NCBI GenBank assembly: GCA_017744355.1
Contig: JAGIBK010000007.1
Location: 62,001 to 126,000, forward strand
Source of the DNA: a bacterium
GTDB lineage: Bacteria > Cyanobacteriota > Sericytochromatia > S15B-MN24 > UBA4093
Reading direction: 5' to 3'
Length of the DNA: 64,000 nucleotides
The notes under the pieces: generated by a model
Database searches by the model: none
Told to the model about the DNA's origin: nothing
The model's input: only the letters and a program-made list of their open reading frames with translations
Shown: positions 35,144-43,017 of the stretch, piece after piece
Numbering within the stretch: the first letter of the stretch is position 1
Layout of the letters: each line of letters starts with the position of its first letter
Translations under genes and position numbers: made by a program

Positions 35144-35221
35144 GAGCATCTCACAAAACCAGGCATGTGTTGATCACTGGGCGCCGTGGGCGCCTGAGCG
35201 GAACAGTTTTGTTCGACGCTC
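35144..35221. repeat. Structured intergenic repeat, copy 1
   Basis: 78 bp. Shares with copy 2 (44206-44286) the 18-mer ACAAAACCAGGCATGTGT (35153-35170) and GGAACAGTTTTGT (35200-35212). ACAAAAC pairs with GTTTTGT; outer arms GAGCATC (35144-35150) and GACGCTC (35215-35221) pair with one mismatch. An apical hairpin GGCGCC-GTG-GGCGCC occupies 35080+100, that is 35180-35194. It lies between the divergent rnhB and helicase genes. Confidence 0.8.
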
Positions 35222-35245
35222 TTAACGTATTGCCCGAAAGATGGC

Positions 35246-35274
35246 TTGGCGTGCGGGAGAGCGCGTGTTACACT
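35246..35274 (+). promoter_or_regulatory. Promoter of the Ski2-type helicase
   Basis: TTGGCG (35246-35251), a 17-bp spacer and TACACT (35269-35274) with a preceding TG. Leader of about 20 nt; the ribosome site AGAAAGG lies 7 nt before the ATG. Confidence 0.6.
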
Positions 35275-35301
35275 GCGCAAAAACTTGAGAAAGGCGCGCC
35301 C

Positions 35302-37974
35302 ATGACCATGCCCGCTACGGACCCCAAGGCGCTCGTCGCCGCCTTCGCCAGGACCCAGAAGTTCCCGCTCGACCCCTTCCAGATCGAGGCGATGGAGGCC
35401 CTCGCGAGCGGGCGCTCCGTGCTGGTCTCGGCCCCCACCGGCTCGGGCAAGACGGTCGTCGCCGAGTTCGCCGTCTTCCTGGCGCTCGAATCCAAGACGC
35501 GCTGCATCTACACCACCCCGCTCAAGGCCCTCTCCAACCAGAAGTACCGCGACCTCAAGGCGGCCCTGCCGGGCCAGGTCGGCCTCATCACGGGTGACGT
35601 GGTGCTCGAGCCCGAGGCGCCGGTGCTCATCATGACCACCGAAATCTTGCGCAACATCCTGCACGCGGACCCCACGCGGGTGGAGGACGTGTCGCACGTG
35701 GTCCTGGACGAGGCGCACTACCTGGGCAGCGAGGGCCGCGGGACGGTCTGGGAGGAGACGATCGTCTTCCTCAACAAGCACACCTCGGTCACGGCCCTGT
35801 CGGCCACCATCCCCAACGCCGAAGAGCTCGCCACCTGGGTCGGTACGGTCCACAAGCCCATGCAGGTGGTCTACCACGCCGAGCGCCCGGTGCCCCTCGA
35901 AAGCTACGTGGCTTCCCCCAACGTCAAGAAGCTCTTCACCTCGACGGGCAAGCTCGCGGTCAAGCGCTTCGGCGACGACGAGGGCTGGGTGGCGCCGCCC
36001 GAACCGGTCGAGGTGGTCAAGGATCTCCAGAACAAGGAGATGCTGCCTGCGATCTACTTCGTCTTCAGCCGTTTGGGCTGCGAAGAGCAGGCGCGGGACG
36101 TGATCAACGCGGACCTGATGCTGACCACCCCCGAGGAGCGCAAGCGGATCCGGCACATGGTCGAGGCGGCGGTCCGGCAGACGCCGGGGATGCTCGGCTC
36201 CCATGCCACCAAGAAGTGGCTGGACCTCTTGCCTTACGGGGTCGCCCCGCACCACGCGGGCCTCTTGCCGCCGCTCAAGTACCTGATCGAGCGCCTCTTC
36301 CAGCGGGCGCTCATCAAGGTGGTCTTCGCCACCGAGACCCTGGCCGCGGGCATCAACATGCCCGCTCGAACGGTGGTGCTTTCGAGCGTCATCAAGCGCA
36401 CCGACGAAGGCCACCGGGTGCTGACCGTCTCCGAGTTCCAGCAGATGATGGGCCGCGCCGGCCGCCGGGGCATGGACGAGGTGGGCTACGGGGTGGTCGT
36501 GTCGAGCCACCGCTACTCGCCCATGGAGATCGGCCACCTGGCGACGAGCCAGGCCGAGCCCCTCAAGAGCCGCTTCGCCCTCAACTTCAACATGGTGGCG
36601 AACCTGACCCACCGCTACGAGCCGGATCAGGCGCGCAAGATCGTCGAGCAGAGCTTTGCCCAGTTCCAGAGCTCGGGGGCGGTCGCGAGCCTCTTCGACC
36701 GCAAGCGCCGCACCCAGGAGCGCCTCGAAGCGCTCGACGAGCGCTGCCCCTTCGACGAGGCCAAGGAGCGCGTGGATCTGCTGGATCGCCTCAAGCTCTT
36801 GCGCAACGACCGTGAGAGCCTGCGCAAGCGCCTCGCGGGGATGGAGAGCTCCCGGCAGTACACGTCGCGCCAGTCGGCCACCTCGCAGCTGCTCAAGGCG
36901 TCTTTTGGAAGCTGGGTGCTGGTCCACCCGCCCGGGGCCACTTCGCCCGAGCTTGGGGTCCTGCTAGACGTGCAGACGGTCAAGAGCGGCGACGTGCACT
37001 ACTCGGTGCTGCTCGAAACCCCCTCGATCACGCGCCTGGGTGGCCGACACCTGGTCATGGTGCTGCCGGGCGAGCCCGTGACGACCATCCCCGAAGAGGT
37101 GGTGGTCAAGGCCGGGCGCATCAGCTACCTCCAGCAGCACACCCCCGGGGATTACCGGCCGACCTGGCACGAATGGATCGAGCGCAGCGGCCTTGACCTC
37201 GAGGCGATGGTCAAGCCCATTACCGAGCCGCCCGAGATCTTCAAGGCCAAGGCGAAGCTCAAGGAGGTCACCCAGGAGCTGGAGCGCTTCCCTTGCAGCA
37301 GCTGCAAGGTCCGCAAGGCCTGCCAGGAATCGGTGCGCGATCGCCGCATCCTCGGCCAGGAGATCGGGCGCTTCAACAAGGAGATCGACGTCCTCCACTC
37401 CAACCACTGGCGCGGCTTCTTGAAGCTGGTGCGCTTCCTGGAGGAGACGGGCTTCTTGCGCGGGCGAGAGCTCTTGGCGCGTGGGCAGGCCCTTACGAGC
37501 GTGCGGACCACGAACGAATTGGTGGCGGCCGAGGCCCTCGCTTCAGGGATGCTGGAGGGCCTGGAGCCCGTGAAGCTCGCAGCGGCGACGAGCGCCCTGG
37601 TGGCCGAGCCGGTGCGCGGTCGCCAGAGCTGGCGCGGCCTGAAGTTCGATCCTGAGCTGCACATCCTGTTCGAGCGCCTGGCCAAGGATGCCAAGCGCCT
37701 CGCCAAGCGGATGCTTGAGCTGGAGATCGAGCAACCCATCTACCTGGTGCCCGACTACGTGGGGCTTACCCAGGCATGGGCCGAAGGGCTGGAGTGGGGG
37801 CCGATCATCGAGGCCTCGGGGATTGACGAGGGGCAGCTCGTCCGCCACCTGCGCCAGGTGATCGACATGCTCCAGCAGTTCCGCGAGATCCCGGGGCTGG
37901 GCGAGACCTTCCGCGCCAGGGCGCGAGAGGCCGCCGAGCTACTGGACCGCGACATCGTGAAGGAAGTCTTCTAA
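35302..37974 (+). CDS. Ski2/Mtr4-like DEAD/DEAH-box RNA helicase
   Basis: 890 residues. RecA domain 1: SAPTGSGKT near residue 45 (Walker A), TTPLKALSNQKYRDL (Ia), LDEAHYLG near 137 (DEAH/II), ALSATIPNAEEL (III). Domain 2: FATETLAAGINMPARTVV and FQQMMGRAGRRGMDEVGYG (V and VI). The C-terminal region resembles the DSHCT domain of Ski2/Mtr4 enzymes, which is also found in cyanobacterial homologues. Near residue 665, CSSCKVRKAC places three Cys in a zinc-knuckle-like group. Role: RNA unwinding for turnover or ribosome maturation. A T-tailed terminator follows. Confidence 0.92.
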   Translation: MTMPATDPKALVAAFARTQKFPLDPFQIEAMEALASGRSVLVSAPTGSGKTVVAEFAVFLALESKTRCIYTTPLKALSNQKYRDLKAALPGQVGLITGDVVLEPEAPVLIMTTEILRNILHADPTRVEDVSHVVLDEAHYLGSEGRGTVWEETIVFLNKHTSVTALSATIPNAEELATWVGTVHKPMQVVYHAERPVPLESYVASPNVKKLFTSTGKLAVKRFGDDEGWVAPPEPVEVVKDLQNKEMLPAIYFVFSRLGCEEQARDVINADLMLTTPEERKRIRHMVEAAVRQTPGMLGSHATKKWLDLLPYGVAPHHAGLLPPLKYLIERLFQRALIKVVFATETLAAGINMPARTVVLSSVIKRTDEGHRVLTVSEFQQMMGRAGRRGMDEVGYGVVVSSHRYSPMEIGHLATSQAEPLKSRFALNFNMVANLTHRYEPDQARKIVEQSFAQFQSSGAVASLFDRKRRTQERLEALDERCPFDEAKERVDLLDRLKLLRNDRESLRKRLAGMESSRQYTSRQSATSQLLKASFGSWVLVHPPGATSPELGVLLDVQTVKSGDVHYSVLLETPSITRLGGRHLVMVLPGEPVTTIPEEVVVKAGRISYLQQHTPGDYRPTWHEWIERSGLDLEAMVKPITEPPEIFKAKAKLKEVTQELERFPCSSCKVRKACQESVRDRRILGQEIGRFNKEIDVLHSNHWRGFLKLVRFLEETGFLRGRELLARGQALTSVRTTNELVAAEALASGMLEGLEPVKLAAATSALVAEPVRGRQSWRGLKFDPELHILFERLAKDAKRLAKRMLELEIEQPIYLVPDYVGLTQAWAEGLEWGPIIEASGIDEGQLVRHLRQVIDMLQQFREIPGLGETFRARAREAAELLDRDIVKEVF

Positions 37975-37987
37975 GGACCGCGAAACC

Positions 37988-38023
37988 ATCCCCCGAGCCC
38001 TCAACAGGGCTCGGGGGATTTTT
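37988..38023 (+). terminator. Rho-independent terminator of the helicase gene
   Basis: A 14-bp perfect stem (37988-38001 with 38006-38019), loop CAAC, then TTTT. The tail overlaps the stop of the small - strand gene. Confidence 0.9.
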
Positions 38024-38165
38024 AATAGGGCATCCCCCAGCGCATGAACGTGCGCACGGCATAAAGGGCCACGAAGGTCCAGGCGATCGCAAAGGCGTTG
38101 TCTTGTACCAGCGGTGGGGCGGTGCGCACGAGCTGATCCAGCCATCCCCCCAGTTGAGTGAACAC
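38022..38165 (-). CDS. 47-residue single-span membrane protein
   Basis: Short gene from a GTG at 38165 with AGGAGG 7 nt upstream and a TAA at 38022. It encodes 47 residues beginning MFTQLGGWLDQLVRTAPPLV and ending RTFMRWGMPY. One hydrophobic segment (AFAIAWTFVALYAV, residues 24-37) is flanked by Arg on the C-terminal side, so it probably spans the inner membrane once. The frame is fully open, the ribosome site is strong and the gene fills the gap between the helicase terminator and a promoter region. Function unknown. Confidence 0.65.
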   Translation of the reverse strand: MFTQLGGWLDQLVRTAPPLVQDNAFAIAWTFVALYAVRTFMRWGMPY

Positions 38166-38256
38166 GGGAACACCTCCTCTCGGCTTTTCTTCAGGCTATC
38201 CTGGATCGGTTGAAAGCAAGTATCCGTGCGGTTTCGAGGAGATTTCATCCGTGTCC

Positions 38257-38337
38257 TTGGATTAATCTTAGATGAGAGTTAACGTGGAATTAACTTCATG
38301 CCCGCAAGATCTCCCGCCCAACAGTCCAAATACTGTT
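38257..38337 (+). promoter_or_regulatory. Promoter and palindrome upstream of the Gly-rich lipoprotein
   Basis: TTGGAT (38257-38262), a 17-bp spacer and TAACGT (38280-38285) form a weak promoter. AACAGT-CCAAAT-ACTGTT (38320-38337) is a perfect inverted repeat 37 nt before the start and could be an operator. Confidence 0.35.
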
Positions 38338-38374
38338 AAGAGCAAGTGAGTTTGGGTTTCACGGGAGGTTACCA

Positions 38375-38968
38375 ATGAGCACGTTCCGCAAGCACGCCAT
38401 CCTCTTGGTCGTCGGCGCCCTGGCCTTCAGCATGGCCACCGGCTGCAGCCGCACCCCCACCGGCGTCGATGACGGCCTGGGCGATGATCAGGGCAGCGTC
38501 TACGATCCCGGCACCGGCGGCGGCAACACCTACGATCCCGGCACCGGCTACAACCCCGGCACCGGCAACGGCGGCGGCATCTACAACCCCGGCACCGGCA
38601 CCGGCGGCTACCCCAGCGCTCAGGTCATCGCCTCGGTCTCCAGCCAGGAGATGGACAAGCCCTGGTACCTCCCCTTCGGGACCGAGCGCATCAAGAGCGC
38701 CAAGATCCAGGTCCAGAACCCCGGCACCAGCGCCGCTTCGGGCAAGGTCACCGTCACCTTCTCCTGGAAGGGCGAGCAGACCGAGACCAAGGACATCACC
38801 TTCAACGTCGCCGCCGGCCAGTCGGCCACCCTCGACGTCACGCCCAGCAAGAAGGCCAACGAGATCTCCGTCGCCACCAGCACCGACGGCGGCTACGGCG
38901 CCGGCACCGGCACCGGCTACAACAACGGCTACAACAGCGGGACCGGCACCGGTTACAACGGTTACTAA
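38375..38968 (+). CDS. Gly/Tyr-rich repeat lipoprotein
   Basis: 197 residues; GGGAGG lies 6 nt before the ATG. The signal peptide ends in ATGC (Cys at residue 24). Residues 40-78 carry repeats built on YDPGTG, YNPGTG and related units, and the C-terminus repeats GTGTGYNNGYNSGTGTGY. Between them is a compact beta domain (residues 80-165: KVTVTFSWKGEQTETKDITF, VAAGQSATLDV) resembling an immunoglobulin-like or CARDB-type fold. The repeats suggest a flexible, possibly self-associating surface protein. No function assigned. Confidence 0.65.
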   Translation: MSTFRKHAILLVVGALAFSMATGCSRTPTGVDDGLGDDQGSVYDPGTGGGNTYDPGTGYNPGTGNGGGIYNPGTGTGGYPSAQVIASVSSQEMDKPWYLPFGTERIKSAKIQVQNPGTSAASGKVTVTFSWKGEQTETKDITFNVAAGQSATLDVTPSKKANEISVATSTDGGYGAGTGTGYNNGYNSGTGTGYNGY

Positions 38969-39004
38969 TCGACTCGCTCAACCACTCCCAACCCAACTGC
39001 TCTT

Positions 39005-39038
39005 CGACAAGGCCCGGGCAACCGCCCGGGCCTTGTCG
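39005..39038 (+). terminator. 15-bp hairpin after the Gly-rich lipoprotein
   Basis: CGACAAGGCCCGGGC (39005-39019) pairs with its complement (39024-39038) across AACC. No T-tract. Confidence 0.6.
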
Positions 39039-39054
39039 CGTGCGTGGACGGCCC

Positions 39055-39084
39055 TTGTTGCAGGCTAACGGATGATGGTAGGAT
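39055..39084 (+). promoter_or_regulatory. Leaderless-type promoter of the Mla operon
   Basis: TTGTTG (39055-39060), an 18-bp spacer and TAGGAT (39079-39084). The ATG at 39092 comes 7 nt later, with no ribosome site between. Confidence 0.55.
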
Positions 39085-39091
39085 GGGGCCC

Positions 39092-39841
39092 ATGCGCAAC
39101 TTCTTGGCCGTCGTCGGCGGGATGGGCCGCTTTCTCGGCGAGATTGCCGCCGCGATCGCCACTCCCCCCTTCTTCTTTGCTGAAACCCGCCGCGCCCTGC
39201 ACGCGGTCGCTTTTCAGTGCCTGATCCCAGTGCTGGCCATCATGACGGCCGTCGGGATGATCGGCGCGCTCCAGGGCCTGGCCGTCATCCGCATCTTCGG
39301 AGCCGACCACGTCCTCTCCAGCCTCTTGGCCGAGTCGATCCTGCGCGAGATGGCCCCGAGCCTCGGCGCCATCATGATCGCCGCTCAGGCGGGGACCGCC
39401 ATCGCCGGCGAGATCGGCACCATGCGCGTGAAAGAGGAGATCGACGCCCTCGGGGTGATGGCGGTGCCGCCCATCAAGTTCGTGGTCGTGCCGCGCCTCA
39501 TCGCCCTGGTCGTCGCCTGCCCCCTCATCAGCCTCTTCGGCAGCTTGGCGGGCATGCTGGGCGGCTACCTGGTGGCCGTCGGCCTCAAGGGCGTCACCAA
39601 GGGCGTCTTCGTCGGCAACCTGCTCGAGTTCGTCCACATGAACGTCATCCTGGGCGGCATGCTCAAGAGCGTGGTCTTCGGCGCCCTGATCGGCCTCATC
39701 GCCTGCTACTACGGCTACAACGTCACGGGCGGCGCCCAGGGCGTGGGCAAGGCCTCCAACAAGACGGTCGTCCATGCGATCGTGGCCATCGCCATCTCCA
39801 ACTACTTCATCACCACTCTGTTGCTCAAGGTGATCGGCTGA
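39092..39841 (+). CDS. mlaE: MlaE-family ABC transporter permease, first copy
   Basis: 249 residues from the ATG at 39092, 7 nt after the -10 box. Inner-membrane permease of the Mla/MCE phospholipid transporter. Family features: MTAVGMIGALQGLAVI, then EMAPSLGAIMIAAQAGTAIAGEIG, the conserved cytoplasmic coupling region TMRVKEEIDALGVMAV, and a final CYYGYNVTGGAQGVG. Five to six hydrophobic segments. Its stop shares a base with the next start (TGATG). The adjacent second permease suggests a heterodimer. Confidence 0.9.
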   Translation: MRNFLAVVGGMGRFLGEIAAAIATPPFFFAETRRALHAVAFQCLIPVLAIMTAVGMIGALQGLAVIRIFGADHVLSSLLAESILREMAPSLGAIMIAAQAGTAIAGEIGTMRVKEEIDALGVMAVPPIKFVVVPRLIALVVACPLISLFGSLAGMLGGYLVAVGLKGVTKGVFVGNLLEFVHMNVILGGMLKSVVFGALIGLIACYYGYNVTGGAQGVGKASNKTVVHAIVAIAISNYFITTLLLKVIG

Positions 39842-40602
39842 TGGCGAGCTTGCTTTCCAAGGGCGTCGGGGTCCTGGCCGAGGTCGGATCCATCGTGCGC
39901 TTCCTGGGCCTGGTACTGAAGGCCGCCGTCCGCCGCGCGCCGAGCCCTTCGCTCGTCATCGAGCAGATGATCAAGATCGGCCTCGAGAGCTTCCCGGTCA
40001 TCATGGCCATCTGCGCCTTCGTCGGCTCCAACATCGTGCTGGTGGGCTACTACGCCTTCCAGCGTTTCGGCGGCCAGGACATGGTGGGCGCCTATTCCGG
40101 CTTGATGTGCCTGCGCGAGTTCGCCCCCATCATCGTGGGGGCCATGATGGCCGCCAAGCCCGGCACCGACATGACCGCGACCATCGCCACCATGCGCATC
40201 CGCGAGCAGATCGACGCCCTTGAGGTCATGTCGGTCAACCCCTTCTGGTTCCTGATGGTCCCGCGCTTCCTCGCCTTCATCCTGGTCGCCCCTTGCCTCA
40301 TCGTCTTCGCCTCGATCGCGGCGATCGCCGCGGGCTACGTGGTCGCGGTCTTCCAGCTCGGCGTCAATGGGGGCACCTTCGTCGCGGACCTCACCCGCTA
40401 CTTGACGGCGACCGATCTGTGGTGCGCCATGTTGAAGGGGATCATCTTCGCCACGCTGACCTGTCTGGTCGCCTGCTACTACGGCTTCAACTCGGCCCCC
40501 GGTCCCCAGGGGGTCAGCCGCGCCATCAACCGAACGGTGGTGGTGGTCGCCACGATCATCGTCATCGTCAACTACTTCCTGTCAGAAGCCTTGTTTGGGT
40601 AA
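39841..40602 (+). CDS. MlaE-family ABC transporter permease, second copy
   Basis: 253 residues, overlapping the first permease gene by one base. Same family: FVGSNIVLVGYYAFQRFGG, EFAPIIVGAMMAAKPGTDMT, TMRIREQIDALEVMSVNPFW and CYYGFNSAPGPQGVSRAINR. It is clearly diverged from the first copy, so this is not a recent duplication. Two permeases in one operon imply a heterodimeric channel, whereas the E. coli MlaE is a homodimer. The gene ends 9 bp before the ATPase gene. Confidence 0.9.
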   Translation: MASLLSKGVGVLAEVGSIVRFLGLVLKAAVRRAPSPSLVIEQMIKIGLESFPVIMAICAFVGSNIVLVGYYAFQRFGGQDMVGAYSGLMCLREFAPIIVGAMMAAKPGTDMTATIATMRIREQIDALEVMSVNPFWFLMVPRFLAFILVAPCLIVFASIAAIAAGYVVAVFQLGVNGGTFVADLTRYLTATDLWCAMLKGIIFATLTCLVACYYGFNSAPGPQGVSRAINRTVVVVATIIVIVNYFLSEALFG

Positions 40603-40611
40603 AGAAGGACT

Positions 40612-41415
40612 ATGGCCACCGAACAGTCAAACGCCATCTCGGGCTCCGGGCCGCTGCCGCAAGACAGCATCGTCGAGTTCCGCAACGTCCACAAGGCCTT
40701 CGGCAAGCAGAAGGTGCTGGATGACGTGACGCTGCGCATCGAGCGCGGCAAGACGACCGTCATCATCGGCCCTTCGGGCACCGGCAAGTCGGTCTTCATC
40801 AAGCTCTTGGTCGGCCTTCTCAAGCCGGACCAGGGCGGGATTCTGGTGGACGGCCAGGACCTGACCCAGCTCAAGGAGAAGGACCTCTACGAGGTCCGCA
40901 AGAAGTTCGGGATGCTGTTCCAGGACGGCGCCCTCTTCGACTCCATGAACGTGGGCGACAACGTGGCCTTCCCCCTGCGCCAGCACACCAAGAAGAGCGA
41001 GAAGGAGATCCGCGCCATCGTCGCGGCCAAGCTCGCCCAGGTGGGCCTGCCCGGTGTCGAGCACAAGTTCCCCTCGGAGCTCTCGGGCGGCATGCGCAAG
41101 CGCGTGGGCATCGCCCGGGCGATCGCCCTCGAGCCCGAGATCGTGCTGTTCGACGAGCCCAACTCGGGCCTGGACCCGGTCATGTCCGATGCGATCGACA
41201 AGCTGATCCTTCGCATGCAGCGCGAGCTGGGCCTGACCTTCATCGTCATCAGCCACGACATCCCCGGCACCTTCCAGATCGCCGACCGGATCGCCATGCT
41301 CTACAAGAGCAAGCTCATCGCCTACGGCGCGGCGGACAAGCTGAAGGAGTCGGACAACCCCATCCTCCGGCAGTTCTTCGACCGCAGCGCGGACGGCCCC
41401 ATCCAAGTCGTGTAA
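40612..41415 (+). CDS. mlaF: MlaF-like ABC transporter ATP-binding protein
   Basis: 267 residues. Cytoplasmic ATPase of the lipid transporter. IIGPSGTGKSVFIKLLVG (Walker A, about residue 65), FQDGALFDSMNVGDNVAFPL (Q-loop region typical of MlaF), LSGGMRKRVGIARAIA (signature), EIVLFDEPNSGLDP (Walker B) and ISHDIPG (H-loop). Complete and of normal length. It works with the two MlaE permeases and the MlaD-type protein encoded next. Confidence 0.95.
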   Translation: MATEQSNAISGSGPLPQDSIVEFRNVHKAFGKQKVLDDVTLRIERGKTTVIIGPSGTGKSVFIKLLVGLLKPDQGGILVDGQDLTQLKEKDLYEVRKKFGMLFQDGALFDSMNVGDNVAFPLRQHTKKSEKEIRAIVAAKLAQVGLPGVEHKFPSELSGGMRKRVGIARAIALEPEIVLFDEPNSGLDPVMSDAIDKLILRMQRELGLTFIVISHDIPGTFQIADRIAMLYKSKLIAYGAADKLKESDNPILRQFFDRSADGPIQVV

Positions 41416-41433
41416 CAAGTAGGTAGGAGTTAA

Positions 41434-42462
41434 ATGGAACGCAAGCTCTGGAACGACGTGGCCCTCGGGGCCTTCATCCTCGCGGCGCTGGGTCTCTTGG
41501 CCTACATGTCCGTGGCGGTGGGCGGCCTCAAGCTCGGCAAGGCGATCATCGTGACGGCCAAGTTCGACAACGCGGCGGGCCTCGTCAAGGACGGCGCGGT
41601 CATGATCGCGGGCGTGAACGTGGGCTCGGTCGAGTCCCTCTCGGTCGCCCACGACAAGGCGCTCGTCAAGCTGCGCCTCAAGACCGACGCCGACATCCGC
41701 CAGGACGTGAAGGCGGCCATCCGCATGAAGAGCCTCCTGGGCGAGAAGTACATCGAGCTTCTGCCCCAGTCCGAGAGCGCCCCCCTGCTCAAGGACGGTG
41801 AGACCATCGGTCAGACCGACGTGCCGGTCGAGGTGGACGAGCTGATGAAGTACGTGGGCCCGGTCCTCAAGGACGTGGACCCCAAGGACCTCTCGAGCAT
41901 CGTTCACAGCCTCGCGACCACCTTGGGCGGCCGCGGCGAGTCCATGGGCAAGACCCTCGACACCGCGGGCAACACCCTCGCCACCCTCGATCGCATCTTG
42001 ACCAAGAACGAGGACAAGCTGGCGCACATGATCGACAGCCTGGATCGCACGGCTGACGCCGCGCCGAGCCTCATCAACCGCCTCGATCGCATGACCTCTG
42101 ACCTGGAGCCCGCCACCAAGGCCCTGGGCAAGCGCGGTCCCGACCTCCTGGCGCGCCTGGACCGTGCGAGCGTCGAGCTCGCCCCCACTGTGACCGCGCT
42201 CGGCAAGAAGGGCCCCGCCCTCATCGACCACGCGGACCAGACCCTGGTCGCGCTGGATCCGACTCTCACCAAGCTCCCCAAGACCCTGGACGCCCTCGAG
42301 CCCTCGCTCAGCCGCCTGCCCAAGACCCTGGACACCCTGGACAAGCTCGTGAATCGCCTCGATGCGACCCTGGGCAAGCTGGACCCGATCCTGGACCAGA
42401 CCAAGGGCCGCGAGCTCGTCGAGAAGGATGGCTCGCTCAAGGTCAAGGCGCGTCTCTTCTAG
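41434..42462 (+). CDS. mlaD: MlaD/MCE-domain lipid-binding protein
   Basis: 342 residues; GTAGGAG precedes the ATG. An N-terminal membrane helix (residues 8-28) anchors it; the MCE domain follows (VTAKFDNAAGLVKDGAVMIA, VGSVESLSV, KSLLGEKYIELLP, to about 125). The rest is a long helical tail with heptad-like repeats containing DRM, LDRA, LPKTLDALEPSLSRLPKTL, which probably oligomerises into a tube or needle across the periplasm. The last gene of the operon; a hairpin follows at 42492-42518. Confidence 0.92.
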   Translation: MERKLWNDVALGAFILAALGLLAYMSVAVGGLKLGKAIIVTAKFDNAAGLVKDGAVMIAGVNVGSVESLSVAHDKALVKLRLKTDADIRQDVKAAIRMKSLLGEKYIELLPQSESAPLLKDGETIGQTDVPVEVDELMKYVGPVLKDVDPKDLSSIVHSLATTLGGRGESMGKTLDTAGNTLATLDRILTKNEDKLAHMIDSLDRTADAAPSLINRLDRMTSDLEPATKALGKRGPDLLARLDRASVELAPTVTALGKKGPALIDHADQTLVALDPTLTKLPKTLDALEPSLSRLPKTLDTLDKLVNRLDATLGKLDPILDQTKGRELVEKDGSLKVKARLF

Positions 42463-42491
42463 AATTTGACCGAGATCACACTCTGAATGTG

Positions 42492-42518
42492 AGTGGCGGC
42501 GCCAAAAGCGCCGCCACT
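42492..42518 (+). terminator. Hairpin after mlaD
   Basis: AGTGGCGGCG (42492-42501) pairs with CGCCGCCACT (42509-42518); loop CCAAAAG. No T-tract. Confidence 0.55.
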
Positions 42519-42523
42519 TGCCG

Positions 42524-42529
42524 TATAAT
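42524..42529 (+). promoter_or_regulatory. -10 box upstream of the MshEN-like repeat gene
   Basis: Consensus TATAAT directly after the mlaD hairpin; the start codon is 46 nt downstream with AGGAGG at 42566-42571. A -35 would fall inside the hairpin and is not recognisable. Confidence 0.5.
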
Positions 42530-42575
42530 AGCCAGCAACCTGAACACTTTTCGGACCTTGCGTCCAGGAGGCCCC

Positions 42576-43016
42576 GTGAACAACCCGTCGAGCCTGCCCG
42601 TCCCGGCCACCAAACAAGCCACCGTGCCGGTTGTGCCGCAGCGGCGGCGGGTACCGATCGAGACCCTGCACTTCGGTGCCCTGCTCATCGCCCGGCGGAT
42701 CATCGACGCCCACCAGCTCGACGAGGCGCTCCGGGTGCAGGCGTCGAGCCCCTATCTGCGGATCGGCGAGATCCTCCTGGGCCTCGGCTTCATCTCCTTC
42801 GCGCAGCTCAAGAGCACCCTCGAGGACCAGTACCAGGACATCAAGCTGGGCGATACCCTGATGAAGCTCGGCCTGGTCTCCCTCGAGCAGATCGGGACGG
42901 CCCTCGAAACCCAGGAGCGCACGGGCGATCGCCTCGCACCGGTCCTGATCGACATGGGGGCCTGCACCGAGGCGCAGATCTACCGCGCCCTCTCCGTGCA
43001 GGAAGGCAAGGCCTAG
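42576..43016 (+). CDS. Protein of four tandem MshEN/GspE-N-like helical repeats
   Basis: 146 residues from a GTG at 42576 with AGGAGG 4 nt upstream. After a 30-residue Pro/Val-rich tail come four repeats of about 29 residues: FGALLIARRIIDAHQLDEAL, IGEILLGLGFISFAQLKSTL, LGDTLMKLGLVSLEQIGTAL and LAPVLIDMGACTEAQIYRAL, each ending in a Q-containing turn. This is the helical unit of the N-terminal domain of type II secretion/type IV pilus ATPases (MshEN), some of which bind cyclic di-GMP. Here no ATPase is attached. It lies next to Tad-like genes, so an adaptor or regulator role is possible (inference). Confidence 0.65.
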   Translation: MNNPSSLPVPATKQATVPVVPQRRRVPIETLHFGALLIARRIIDAHQLDEALRVQASSPYLRIGEILLGLGFISFAQLKSTLEDQYQDIKLGDTLMKLGLVSLEQIGTALETQERTGDRLAPVLIDMGACTEAQIYRALSVQEGKA

Positions 43017-43017
43017 C

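Noticed and set aside
40627..42231. 534-codon - strand frame opposite mlaF and mlaD
   Set aside because: Reverse-frame shadow of two genes with complete ABC and MCE motifs.
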